Of a stretch of 12,001 nt of DNA, positions 1-6,956 are shown one piece after another (the stretch's first letter is position 1; each line of letters starts with the position of its first letter). The translations under genes and the position numbers were made by a program. The DNA is taken from assembly GCA_035575835.1 (NCBI GenBank), contig DATLXM010000075.1:1-12001 (forward strand), written 5' to 3'. The DNA comes from Gaiellasilicea sp035575835. Its GTDB lineage: Bacteria > Actinomycetota > Thermoleophilia > Gaiellales > Gaiellaceae. The notes below the pieces were generated by a model. The model did no database searches and had not been told where the DNA came from. It saw nothing but the letters and a program-made list of their open reading frames with translations.

Positions 1-425
1 TCGGCGAGGGGGCCGCTCCCGGCCTCGAAGGTCTCCGCGAGCGCGTCGACGGTCTCGGCGGAGACGAGGATGTTCCCCTGAGCCGCATAGCCCTCCCCGG
101 TGCGTCCACCGGCCCAGTCGTGACACTCGTCGCCGGTGAAGCTGGCCGCCCGTCCTTCGCCGTCGACGACGCCGAGCTGGCGGCTCTCGCGCTCCTCGTC
201 GGCCTCGGTCAGACGGCGCACGACCTCCTTCGCGGGGAGCCCTTGCCGCAGGAGCGCCAACCCGTCCGGCCCGTAGCGCGGGTTCGCGTAGGACTGCGTC
301 GCCACCGCTCCGACACCGGGCTCGGCCCACGGCACCACGGATCCGACCGCCAGGAACTTCGACTGCACGGCGACGCCCCACTGGCCTGCGTCGAGGTCGC
401 ACGCGACGATCGAGTAGGTGCTGAT
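1..425 (-). CDS. DUF1028 family protein (Ntn-hydrolase type), 3' end cut by window edge
   Basis: The reverse-strand frame reads STYSIVACD at its start, then GVAVQSKFLAVGSVVPWAEPG, VGAVATQSYANPRYGPDGL, LGVVDGEGRAASFTG and GYAAQGNIL. This is the typical order of blocks in the DUF1028 family, which is grouped with Ntn hydrolases; its biological substrate is not known. About 141 codons are visible and the C-terminus is missing. The frame is closed upstream by a TGA, and between that stop and the conserved STYSIVA block there is no ATG, GTG or TTG. An ATC at 423-425 stands exactly where the initiator Met is expected, four bases after the stop of the preceding gene. The first ordinary start, GTG at 366-368, would remove the first beta strand and the N-terminal nucleophile region. 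Family assignment is firm, the start is uncertain, and the role is unknown. Confidence 0.85.
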   Translation of the reverse strand, partial: MSTYSIVACDLDAGQWGVAVQSKFLAVGSVVPWAEPGVGAVATQSYANPRYGPDGLALLRQGLPAKEVVRRLTEADEERESRQLGVVDGEGRAASFTGDECHDWAGGRTGEGYAAQGNILVSAETVDALAETFEAGSGPLA

Positions 426-429
426 CGGC

Positions 430-699
430 CTAGCCGTAGGTCAGCTCCCTGAGATCGAGCGCGAGGAGCTTCTCGTCCGTCACGACGACCGATGCGACCT
501 CCGGCCTGGAGAGCGCCGCGCGGACGGCCTCGGGCGAGAAGGCGCGCACGACCACGGGCGTCCCCGCCTCGTGGGCGGCGCGCAGCCCGTCGAGATCGGA
601 CACGTCGTCGAGGACGAGCGCATCCCCGAGCTCGAGCGAGCCCTCGAGCGCCCGTTCCGGCACTCGCCGGCCCGTCTTCCCGAACCAGCGCTCTCTCAC
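430..699 (-). CDS. Small protein of unknown function (89 aa)
   Basis: A GTG start at 697-699 overlaps the TGA of the upstream hydrolase gene as GTGA, and the frame ends with TAG at 430-432. The protein begins VRERWFGKTGRRVPE, continues through LVLDDVSDLDGLRAAHEAG, PVVVRAFSPEAVRAALSRPE and VASVVVTDEKLLALDL, and ends RELTYG. Nearly every codon ends in G or C, as in the neighbouring genes, and the residue pattern looks like a compact soluble alpha/beta protein with alternating strands (VVVRAF, SVVVTD) and helices. A GGAGG lies about 12 bases before the GTG, a little far but usable. I do not recognise the family. There is no signal peptide, membrane segment or metal motif. Its position between the hydrolase and the DUF1028 gene, with a 4-base overlap on one side and a very short gap on the other, suggests co-expression of all three. 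It is probably a real gene; no function is proposed. Confidence 0.7.
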   Translation of the reverse strand: MRERWFGKTGRRVPERALEGSLELGDALVLDDVSDLDGLRAAHEAGTPVVVRAFSPEAVRAALSRPEVASVVVTDEKLLALDLRELTYG

Positions 700-1409
700 A
701 GCTCGACCGAGCCTCCGGGCTCGGGGGCCTCGACGGTGACTCCGGGCGCAAGCTCGCGTAGCTTCTCGGGCGTGCCGGTCAGGAGCGGGAAGGTCGCGTA
801 GTGCGAGGGGACGCAGCGCGTTGCGCCGAGGAGCTCGAGCGCTACCGCCGCCTCGCGTGGGCCCATCGTGAAGTGGTCGCCAATCGGGAGGACGACGATG
901 TCCGGCTCGTAGATCCGAGCGATCAGAGCCATGTCCCCGAAGACGCAGGTGTCGCCGGCGAAGTAGACCGTGTAGCCGTTCTCGAGCTCGACCACGAGCC
1001 CGCACGATTCGCCGGTGTACGTCCCGCCCATGTACGAGTCGCTCGCCGCGCTCGAGGAATGAAAGGCGTTCGTCAGCGTCAGCTTGACGCCGACGACCTC
1101 CAGGGTTCCTCCCTTGTTCGGGGAGAGCCGCATGTCGTCGTCGAGCCCCTGCGACGTCAGCCAGCCGCGGAGCTCGACCTGGGCGACGACCGGGCACGAG
1201 TGCTGCTTCCAGAGCGCGAGCGTGTCGCCGACGTGATCGCCGTGACCGTGCGTGAGGAAGATCGCGTCGACGCGCTCGGGCTCCTGCTCAGCTTCCGGGC
1301 ACTTGGGGTTGCCGTTCAGGAACGGATCGATGTAGATCCGCTTGCCGCCCGGGGTGTCGAGTCGGAAGGCCGCGTGTCCGAGCCACGTGAGAGTTCCGTT
1401 GGTCGCCAT
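696..1409 (-). CDS. UPF0173 / UlaG-like metal-dependent hydrolase (metallo-beta-lactamase fold)
   Basis: This 237-residue protein has the full metallo-beta-lactamase signature: LTWLGHAAFRL at residues 8-18, IDPFLNGNP at 27-35, the metal site HGHGDH at 54-59 (H54, H56, D58, H59), H117 in NAFHSS, D153 in AGDT and H203 in PSHYATFP. These match the UPF0173 group of cytoplasmic hydrolases related to UlaG, which usually bind two metal ions; the natural substrate of UPF0173 members is mostly unknown. Length is normal for the family (about 225-240). The ATG at 1407-1409 is the only sensible start, as MATNGTLTWLGHAAF fits the family N-terminus, although no clear Shine-Dalgarno sequence precedes it. 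The stop overlaps the start of the 89-residue gene by four bases. It is the first gene of a three-gene minus-strand cluster and diverges from the membrane-protein gene at 1456. Confidence 0.93.
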   Translation of the reverse strand: MATNGTLTWLGHAAFRLDTPGGKRIYIDPFLNGNPKCPEAEQEPERVDAIFLTHGHGDHVGDTLALWKQHSCPVVAQVELRGWLTSQGLDDDMRLSPNKGGTLEVVGVKLTLTNAFHSSSAASDSYMGGTYTGESCGLVVELENGYTVYFAGDTCVFGDMALIARIYEPDIVVLPIGDHFTMGPREAAVALELLGATRCVPSHYATFPLLTGTPEKLRELAPGVTVEAPEPGGSVEL

Positions 1410-1455
1410 GAGGAGAGACTAGAGGACCGTCCGCCGTGACGGCGAAGATCGGCGC
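1410..1455. promoter_or_regulatory. 46-base divergent intergenic region, presumed overlapping promoters
   Basis: The hydrolase gene (leftward) and the membrane-protein gene (rightward) start 46 bases apart, so promoters for both must lie in this gap or inside the opposing gene. It contains a small inverted repeat, CCGTC (1427-1431) and GACGG (1438-1442) around a 6-base centre, midway between the two starts. I see no convincing -35/-10 pair and no good Shine-Dalgarno sequence for either gene; leaderless transcription, common in actinobacteria, would fit. The regulatory role is inferred from layout only. Confidence 0.35.
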
Positions 1456-1833
1456 ATGACGCGTCTCCTCACCGTCGCACTCGTCCTCGCGGCCGCCCTC
1501 GCCGATGCGGCCGGCGCTCATTCGCTCGCCTATTACGCCCTCGTCGCGGCCGTGCCGGTCGGCGCCGTCGCAGCGCTCCTTGCGCTCGGCGCGATCCTCG
1601 ACGGCAGCGCCGCGGAGCCTGTCGACCGCGGGCTCGCCGCGCTCTCGGCGCTCGTCCTGCCCTTCGTGCTCCTCGGCACCGCAGTCCGCGCCCCGCTCCT
1701 CGTCGATGGCCCGCCGCCGGCGATCGGAGTCACGTGCGTGATCGTCTGCCTCGTTCTCTTCGCAGCCCAGGCGCTGCTCGCGGCGACCGCCGCCGTGCCG
1801 CGCGGTCTCCGCGCAGCCCTGAAGCAGCGCTAG
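1456..1833 (+). CDS. Small integral membrane protein of unknown function (125 aa)
   Basis: This is the only plus-strand gene I accept. The product is strongly hydrophobic with four likely membrane segments: residues about 4-21 (which could also act as a signal anchor), 24-48, 60-83 and 89-114, followed by a short basic tail ending ALKQR. The linker at about 48-58 is hydrophilic (DGSAAEPVDRG). Codon use, with C or G in almost every third position, agrees with the neighbours. The ATG is the first start in this frame, with only a weak ribosome-binding site. The stop is 10 bases from the end of nuoN, which runs towards it. I do not recognise a family. Genes next to nuoN are often unrelated, so a link with complex I should not be assumed. 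Confidence 0.75.
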   Translation: MTRLLTVALVLAAALADAAGAHSLAYYALVAAVPVGAVAALLALGAILDGSAAEPVDRGLAALSALVLPFVLLGTAVRAPLLVDGPPPAIGVTCVIVCLVLFAAQALLAATAAVPRGLRAALKQR

Positions 1834-1843
1834 AAGCCCAGAG

Positions 1844-3307
1844 TCAGAAGGGCAGTGAGGCTGCGGCGTTCTCGGCCAGGTCGATCAGCGGCCCGACGAA
1901 GAAGAACGAGCCGACCGTGACCACGAGCGAGAGGAAGACCGCGGACACGAGCAGGGGGTCGCGTGGCGGTGAGCCGCCCGCGATCGCCGGTTGCAGCCGG
2001 GGCTCCGGCCGTGTCCACATCGCGAGTGCGACGCGGAGGTAGTAGTAGAGCGAGATCGCGGTTGCGATCACGCCGGCGAGGACGAGCCACCACCAGCCCG
2101 CGCGATAGGCGGCCGAGAAGACGTAGAACTTGCCGATCAGGCCGCCGGTCAGGGGCATGCCCATGAAGCCGAGCAGGAAGACCCACATCGACGCGCCGAG
2201 GAACGGCCGCTCCCAGAGGAAGCCGCCGAAGTTGTCGAGCGTCACCGGCACGCCGAGCTCCCGCTCACGCGCCGCGACGACGGCGAACGAGCCGACGGAC
2301 ATCGCGCTGTAGGGGATCAGGTAGTAGAGGAGCGCCTTGCCGCCGAGGTCGCTGTTCGCGGCGACCGCGATCAGCATGAACCCGGCGTGCGAGACGGACG
2401 AGTACGCGAGCAGCCGTTTGAGGTCGCGCTGGACGAGCGCCGCGATGTTCCCCACCGCGAGCGAGACGATGGCGATCACCGCGATCGCGACCGTCCAGAG
2501 ATGTTCCTGCTCGGGGAACGCGACAGTGAGGATCCGCATCGCCAGGACGAGCGCAGCCACCTTCGTCGCGGCCGACATGAAGGCCGTCACCGAGGTGGGC
2601 GCGCCCTGGTAGACGTCCGGCGTCCACATGTGGAACGGCGCCGCCGAGACCTTGAAGCCCAGCCCGGCGATGATCATCGCGAGCCCGGCGAGCAGGAGAT
2701 AGTCCTCGTTTGCGCCCGCCGCGGCGATCGAGGCGAAGCCGAGCTCCCCGGTCGCGCCGTAGACGAGCGCCGAGCCGAAGAGGAGGATTCCCGAGCCGAA
2801 GCTGCCCACGATCAGGTACTTGAGCCCGGCCTCGAGCGAGGTGGCCCGATGGGTGTCGAGCGCGCACATGATGTAGAGCGCGATCGAGAACCATTCGAGC
2901 CCGAGGAAGAGCGTCATCAGGTTCGAGGCGCCGACGAAGAAGACCATTCCGCCACCCGCAGCGGCGAGGAGGGCGTAGTACTCGCCGCTGTGGTCGCGCC
3001 GCTTCTCGCCCCAGGAGACGAGGACGGAAAGCGCCCCAGCGCCGGCGATCACGATCGCCGCGAGCGCCCCCCAGCGGTCGCGCGTCATCGACTCGTTCAG
3101 GAGCCGTTCCGAGCCGGGGCTCCGCTCGAGGAGCACTCCGGCGAGGACACCCGCGGTGACGAAGCCGGCGAAGGCGACGAACCCCGCGAACGCGCGCCGG
3201 AACCACTCGGGCCCTATGACGGCGGCCAGGAGGGCGACGCCCGCGGCGCCGAGGAGCGCGAGCGTGGGCGAGAGCGCGAGCCAGTCGACGGTCGGGGTGT
3301 CGATCAC
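1844..3307 (-). CDS. nuoN: NADH-quinone oxidoreductase subunit N (antiporter-like)
   Basis: The product has 487 residues and is polytopic, about 14 helices, of the proton-conducting NADH dehydrogenase (ND2/NuoN) family; it is the antiporter-like subunit nearest NuoK. Key charged residues are in place: Glu138 in LFLGLEWFS (helix 5), Lys219 in LGFKVSAAPFH, Lys249 in SAATKVAAL and Lys393 in LIGKFYVFSAA. Family blocks PFHMWTPDVYQGAPTSV (224-240), RDLKRLLAYSSVSHAGFM (294-311) and GMPLTGGLIGKF (383-394) are typical. The start is GTG at 3305-3307, overlapping the nuoM stop as GTGA, so translation is probably coupled. It is the last gene of the nuo operon here. No GC-rich hairpin followed by a T-run is visible after its TGA at 1844-1846; transcription may run into the convergent gene. 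Confidence 0.97.
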   Translation of the reverse strand: MIDTPTVDWLALSPTLALLGAAGVALLAAVIGPEWFRRAFAGFVAFAGFVTAGVLAGVLLERSPGSERLLNESMTRDRWGALAAIVIAGAGALSVLVSWGEKRRDHSGEYYALLAAAGGGMVFFVGASNLMTLFLGLEWFSIALYIMCALDTHRATSLEAGLKYLIVGSFGSGILLFGSALVYGATGELGFASIAAAGANEDYLLLAGLAMIIAGLGFKVSAAPFHMWTPDVYQGAPTSVTAFMSAATKVAALVLAMRILTVAFPEQEHLWTVAIAVIAIVSLAVGNIAALVQRDLKRLLAYSSVSHAGFMLIAVAANSDLGGKALLYYLIPYSAMSVGSFAVVAARERELGVPVTLDNFGGFLWERPFLGASMWVFLLGFMGMPLTGGLIGKFYVFSAAYRAGWWWLVLAGVIATAISLYYYLRVALAMWTRPEPRLQPAIAGGSPPRDPLLVSAVFLSLVVTVGSFFFVGPLIDLAENAAASLPF

Positions 3308-4725
3308 GGCCCCGCCTCACTGTTCCTGGTGGGGAAGTTGCGCTCGGAGATCGAGGCGGGCCAGGCCGAGAGGAAGAGCAGGCCTGCCACGAGCGGGACG
3401 ACGATCGCGAGCTCCTGCCAGTGGAGGTCGTGCGCCTCCTCGCGCACGGACTCGCCACGGGCGCGATGGAGCACGGCCGAGATCAGGCGGAGTATGTACA
3501 TCGCGGCGAGCACGATCGCGCCGGCGCCGATCGCGGCCCACCACCAACCCTCGTCGTAGATCCCGGCCAGGATCAGGAACTCGCCCGCAAAGGCGACCGA
3601 GCCGGGGACGGCGAGCGCGATCACCCCGACGACGAGCAGCACGGTCGCGAGCGCGGGTCGCCCTCGCGCCATTCCGCCGAGGCGCGCGAACGTGCTCGTG
3701 CCGGTACGAGTCTCGAGCATCCCGGCGAGCAGGAAGAGCGTCGCCGAGACGAGCCCGTGCGCGACCGACTGGAGGATCGCGCCGTTGACCCCGAGCTCGT
3801 TGAGCGAGAAGAGGCCCAGCACGATCAGACCCATCTGCGCCATCGACGAGTACGCGGTCACAGAGCGGAGGTCGCGCGCGCGGAAGGCGAGCAGCGAGGC
3901 GTAGACCAGCCCGATCGTGGCCAGGATCAGGATCGGGGTCTGGAAGTCCTCGACGGGCTCCGGGAACTTCGCGATCGTGATCCGGAAGAGACCGTAGACC
4001 GCGGCCTTCGAGACGACCCCCGAGAGGATCGCCGAGACCTCGGAGGGCGCCTCGCGGTAGGCGTCGATCAGCCAGCCGTGGAACGGGAAGAGCGGCGCCT
4101 TGACCGCGAAGGCGGCGAGGAAGCCGAGGAAGATCCAGTTGTTGTCGGAGAAGCCCGAGTCGACGAGGTCGAAGCTCCCCTGCGAGAGCCCGAAGGCCAC
4201 GATCGAGGCGAGCATCAGGAGCGACCCGGCCATCGTGTAGATCACGAACTTGAGCGTCGCGAGGGCCCTCCGCTCCCCGCCCCAGACCCCGATCAGCACG
4301 TAGAGCGGGATCAGCATCGCCTCGAAGAAGACGTAGAAGACGAGCAGGTCCTGGGCCGCGAAGACGCCGACGATCGAGCCGGTCAGGAAGAGCAGCAGCC
4401 CGTGGTAGGCGCGAGCCCGCTCGCGGTCTGCCCAGGTCGCATAGGCGATCGTTGCGGCACAGACGACGACCGCGAGCCCGGCGAGCCAGAGCGAGAAGCC
4501 GAAGAAGCCGACGTGATAGGAGACGCCGAGGTCGGCGAACCAGCTCTGGCGATCCTCGAGCTGGAGGTTCTGGCCGAAATCGAAGCGCGCGACGATCACG
4601 GCCCAGAGCGCGACCTCGGCGAGGGCGACGAACGTCGCGAGGATCCCCGAGATCCGGCCGGAGAACGGAAGCACCCAGACGAGCAGGGCGCCGAGCAGCG
4701 GGAGGGCGATCAGCGCGGTCGTCAT
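3304..4725 (-). CDS. nuoM: NADH-quinone oxidoreductase subunit M (antiporter-like)
   Basis: This 473-residue polytopic protein is the middle antiporter-like subunit of the complex I membrane arm. The functional charges are present: Glu135 in YVFFEAMLIPLYVLIG (helix 5), Lys209 in AFAVKAPLFPFHGWL (helix 7), Lys240 in GVVSKAAVYG (helix 8), His323 in SVAHGL and Glu382 in FAGEFLIL (helix 12). The order LIDAYREAPSEVSAILSG and RSVTAYSSMAQMG is the NuoM signature that separates it from NuoL and NuoN. The ATG at 4723-4725 has a good ribosome-binding site, GAGGA at 4733-4737, which shares bases with the nuoL stop codon, seven bases away. The end overlaps nuoN by four bases. Length is slightly short of the usual 490-510 but nothing conserved is missing. 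Confidence 0.97.
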   Translation of the reverse strand: MTTALIALPLLGALLVWVLPFSGRISGILATFVALAEVALWAVIVARFDFGQNLQLEDRQSWFADLGVSYHVGFFGFSLWLAGLAVVVCAATIAYATWADRERARAYHGLLLFLTGSIVGVFAAQDLLVFYVFFEAMLIPLYVLIGVWGGERRALATLKFVIYTMAGSLLMLASIVAFGLSQGSFDLVDSGFSDNNWIFLGFLAAFAVKAPLFPFHGWLIDAYREAPSEVSAILSGVVSKAAVYGLFRITIAKFPEPVEDFQTPILILATIGLVYASLLAFRARDLRSVTAYSSMAQMGLIVLGLFSLNELGVNGAILQSVAHGLVSATLFLLAGMLETRTGTSTFARLGGMARGRPALATVLLVVGVIALAVPGSVAFAGEFLILAGIYDEGWWWAAIGAGAIVLAAMYILRLISAVLHRARGESVREEAHDLHWQELAIVVPLVAGLLFLSAWPASISERNFPTRNSEAGP

Positions 4726-4732
4726 CGACCGA

Positions 4733-4737
4733 TCCTC
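4733..4737 (-). promoter_or_regulatory. Ribosome-binding site of nuoM, overlapping the nuoL stop
   Basis: Read on the minus strand, GAGGA begins with the last two bases of the nuoL TGA (4736-4738) and stands seven bases before the nuoM ATG. Ribosomes ending nuoL would cover it, so the two subunits are likely coupled in translation. Confidence 0.6.
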
Positions 4738-6622
4738 ATTGGACCGCGACGAAGACGACGATCAGGACGGCGACGGCACCGGCGATCGCGAGCGCGTAGG
4801 TACGGAGGTAGCCGGTCTGCGCCTCCCCGAGCGCGCCGCCGGCGCGGCGGGCGCCGCTCGTCACGCCCGTGATCGAGCCGCCGATCAGCGGATCCTCGAC
4901 GAACCGCTTCCCCTGGGCCGAGATCCACACGGCTGGCTTGTAGAAGACCGCGTCGTAGAGCTCGTCGAAGTAGAACTTGTGCTCCAGGATGTCGCGCGCC
5001 GCGGCCAGCCGCGGCAGCGGGCGCCGCCGTGGCGCTGCGTAGAAGATCCAGGCGATCGCCATTCCGGCGAGCCCGAGCCCGACGGCGAGCGCGCTCGCGA
5101 TGTAGTCCTGGGTCACTGTCGGCTCGACGAGCGGCTCGGCAACGTCGTGGAGCCAATCGCCGAAGTAGTGCCAGAGGCCGGCGATCTGGATCCAGCCGCC
5201 GATCACGGCGAGGAGCGTCAGCACCGCGACGGGGACGGTCATCGTCCACGGCCCCTCCCCGTGGTGGCCGTGCGCGTGCTCCTCGACGAGCGGTGAGGGC
5301 TCACCGCGGAAGACGATGAAGAAGAGCCGGAAGGTGTAGAGCCCGGTGAGCAGGGCTCCGACGAGGCCGAACGCGAAGAGGACTTGCCCGTAGCCGCCGC
5401 TCGCGAGTGCGGCCGCGAGGATCGAGTCCTTCGAGAAGAAGCCGGAGAGTGGCGGGATCCCCACGAGCGCGAGCGAGCCGATCAGGAAGGCGATGTACGT
5501 GCGCGGCATGATCCGGCGCACCCCGCCCATCTTCCGGATGTCCTGCTCCCCGGCGAGGTGGTGGATCACGAGCCCGGCCGCCATGAAGAGCAGCGCCTTG
5601 AAGAAGGCGTGCGTCATCAGGTGGAACATCCCGTTCGAGTACGCGCCGAGCCCGACGGCCAGGAACATGTAGCCGATCTGCGACATCGTCGAGTAGGCGA
5701 TCACCCGTTTGATGTCCGTCTGGACGAGCGCGACGAACCCGGCCACGAGGAGCGTGATCGCGCCGAGTCCGGCTGCGAGATCCTGGATCGACGGCGCCAG
5801 CTCGAATATCGGGTGCGCGCGGACGATCAGATAGACCCCGGCGGTGACCATCGTGGCCGCGTGGATCAGCGCCGAGACGGGGGTCGGCCCCTCCATCGCG
5901 TCCGGAAGCCAGGTGTGGAGCGGGATCTGAGCAGATTTCGCGACCGCACCGCCGAGGAGGCCGAGCGCGACGAGATTGAGCGCCGTCGAGGAGAGGTCGG
6001 CCGCGCCCGCGAAGGCCGGCGCGAACTCGAGCGTCCCGGTCTGCCAGATCAGGACGAAGAAGGCGAGCGCCATCGTCGCGTCGCCGAACGCGTTCATGAT
6101 GAACGCCTTCTTGGCGGCCGCGACGGCTTCGGGCCGGTTGTGCCAGAAGCCGATCAGGAGGTAGGACGCGAGCCCGACGAGGCCCCAGCCGACGAGCAGG
6201 ATCAGGAAGTTCCCGGCCTGCACGAGCAGGAGCATCGAGAAGACGAAGAACGACATGTAGGCGAAGTAGCGCCGCTCCTCGGGGTCGCCCTCCATGTACC
6301 CGACCGAGTAGAGGACGATCAGCCCGCCGACTCCCGAGACGATCAGCATCATCGTCACCGAGAGCGGGTCGATCAGGAGCGAGAGCCCGACGTCGAAGCT
6401 GCCCGTCGAGAGCCACGTCCAGGCGGTCGTCATCGTCTCGCGCTCCTCCGCACCCTTGCGGAGCAGGGCCACGAACGAGACGAGGGCACCGGCGAACGCC
6501 GTGAAGACGGAGATCGTGGAGATCCACGCGGCCGTGCGCCGCGAGATCGAGTCGCCCATGACGGTGATCGCCCAGGCGCCCCCGAGCGGGGCGAGCAGGC
6601 AGAGCCAGGCTCCCTGGGTCAT
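4736..6622 (-). CDS. nuoL: NADH-quinone oxidoreductase subunit L (antiporter-like), helix-5 Glu replaced by Gly
   Basis: This 628-residue protein is the distal antiporter-like subunit of complex I, with about 16 helices and the long lateral C-terminal helix (about residues 530-605, from LPRLAAARDILEHKF to SGARRAGGALGEAQ). Proton-path residues seen: Asp181 (NAFGDATM), Lys229 (GAVAKSAQIPLHTWLP), His254 (ALIHAATMV), Lys305 (TDIKRVIAYS), His334 and His338 with Lys342 (FHLMTHAFFKALLFM), and Lys398 (GFFSKDSIL). A normally conserved residue is absent: the helix-5 motif, GWEGVGL or FWELVG in relatives, reads GWGLVGLASY here, with Gly147 (codon GGC at 6182-6184) in place of the Glu called E144 in Escherichia coli. 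The loop at 447-459 is rich in His and Glu, as often seen. The ATG has GAGG eight bases upstream. Identity is certain; the consequence of the substitution is not known. Confidence 0.98.
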   Translation of the reverse strand: MTQGAWLCLLAPLGGAWAITVMGDSISRRTAAWISTISVFTAFAGALVSFVALLRKGAEERETMTTAWTWLSTGSFDVGLSLLIDPLSVTMMLIVSGVGGLIVLYSVGYMEGDPEERRYFAYMSFFVFSMLLLVQAGNFLILLVGWGLVGLASYLLIGFWHNRPEAVAAAKKAFIMNAFGDATMALAFFVLIWQTGTLEFAPAFAGAADLSSTALNLVALGLLGGAVAKSAQIPLHTWLPDAMEGPTPVSALIHAATMVTAGVYLIVRAHPIFELAPSIQDLAAGLGAITLLVAGFVALVQTDIKRVIAYSTMSQIGYMFLAVGLGAYSNGMFHLMTHAFFKALLFMAAGLVIHHLAGEQDIRKMGGVRRIMPRTYIAFLIGSLALVGIPPLSGFFSKDSILAAALASGGYGQVLFAFGLVGALLTGLYTFRLFFIVFRGEPSPLVEEHAHGHHGEGPWTMTVPVAVLTLLAVIGGWIQIAGLWHYFGDWLHDVAEPLVEPTVTQDYIASALAVGLGLAGMAIAWIFYAAPRRRPLPRLAAARDILEHKFYFDELYDAVFYKPAVWISAQGKRFVEDPLIGGSITGVTSGARRAGGALGEAQTGYLRTYALAIAGAVAVLIVVFVAVQ

Positions 6623-6630
6623 CTGCGCTG

Positions 6631-6634
6631 CCTC
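6631..6634 (-). promoter_or_regulatory. Ribosome-binding site of nuoL
   Basis: In the 25-base gap between nuoK and nuoL, the minus strand carries GAGG eight bases before the nuoL ATG at 6620-6622. It supports that start over any downstream Met. Confidence 0.5.
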
Positions 6635-6647
6635 ATCGAATCCGGCT

Positions 6648-6956
6648 TCATCCTCTGAGCACCCGGAACCGGTCGACGTCGAGAACGAGCTTCCGGCGAG
6701 CGACCGCGACGATCAGGCCGAGCCCGACCACGACCTCGGAGGCGGCGACGGCCATCACGGCGAGCGCGAAGATCTGGCCGTCGTGGTCGCCGTGCAGGCG
6801 CGCGAACGAGATCAGGGCGAGGTTCGCGGCGTTGAGCATGATCTCGAGTGAGAGCAGCACGATCAGGGGACTCCGGCGCAGGATCACGCCGAGCACACCG
6901 ATCGAGAAGAGGATCGCGCTGACGATCAGGTACCAGGAGACGTCGGGGCCTCTCAT
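6648..6956 (-). CDS. nuoK: NADH-quinone oxidoreductase subunit K
   Basis: A 102-residue protein with three membrane helices, homologous to ND4L. The two helix-embedded glutamates of the family are present: Glu38 in LLSLEIMLNAANLALISF and Glu74 in AVAASEVVVGLGLIVAVAR, equivalent to E36 and E72 of Escherichia coli NuoK, part of the central charged axis of the membrane arm. The ATG at 6954-6956 overlaps the nuoJ TGA as ATGA, which fixes the start and suggests coupling. The C-terminus (RRKLVLDVDRFRVLRG) is cytoplasm-like and basic. The frame stays open further upstream across nuoJ, but that is only a composition effect. Confidence 0.96.
   Translation of the reverse strand: MRGPDVSWYLIVSAILFSIGVLGVILRRSPLIVLLSLEIMLNAANLALISFARLHGDHDGQIFALAVMAVAASEVVVGLGLIVAVARRKLVLDVDRFRVLRG

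Noticed and set aside
700..1197. Upstream extension of the 89-residue gene's frame into the hydrolase gene (255 codons)
   Set aside because: Upstream of 699 the translation turns into Arg/Ala-rich sequence, the shadow of the UPF0173 gene; only the part after the GTG looks coding.
801..1439. Plus-strand open frame (212 codons) opposite the UPF0173 gene
   Set aside because: Antisense to a protein with a complete metal-binding signature; its own sequence has no structure suggesting a gene.
1991..3559. Long plus-strand open frame (522 codons) opposite nuoN and the end of nuoM
   Set aside because: Its translation is a low-complexity run of Arg, Glu, Asp and Gly with no domain pattern; it is the mirror of strongly conserved NuoN. 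Long antisense frames are expected where third positions are nearly all G or C.
3421..4872. Plus-strand open frame (483 codons) opposite nuoM
   Set aside because: Same charged low-complexity composition, antisense to a clear NuoM; no motif or ribosome-binding site of note.
5384..6658. Plus-strand open frame (424 codons) opposite nuoL
   Set aside because: Antisense shadow of NuoL, rich in Asp, Glu and Arg with no recognisable fold.
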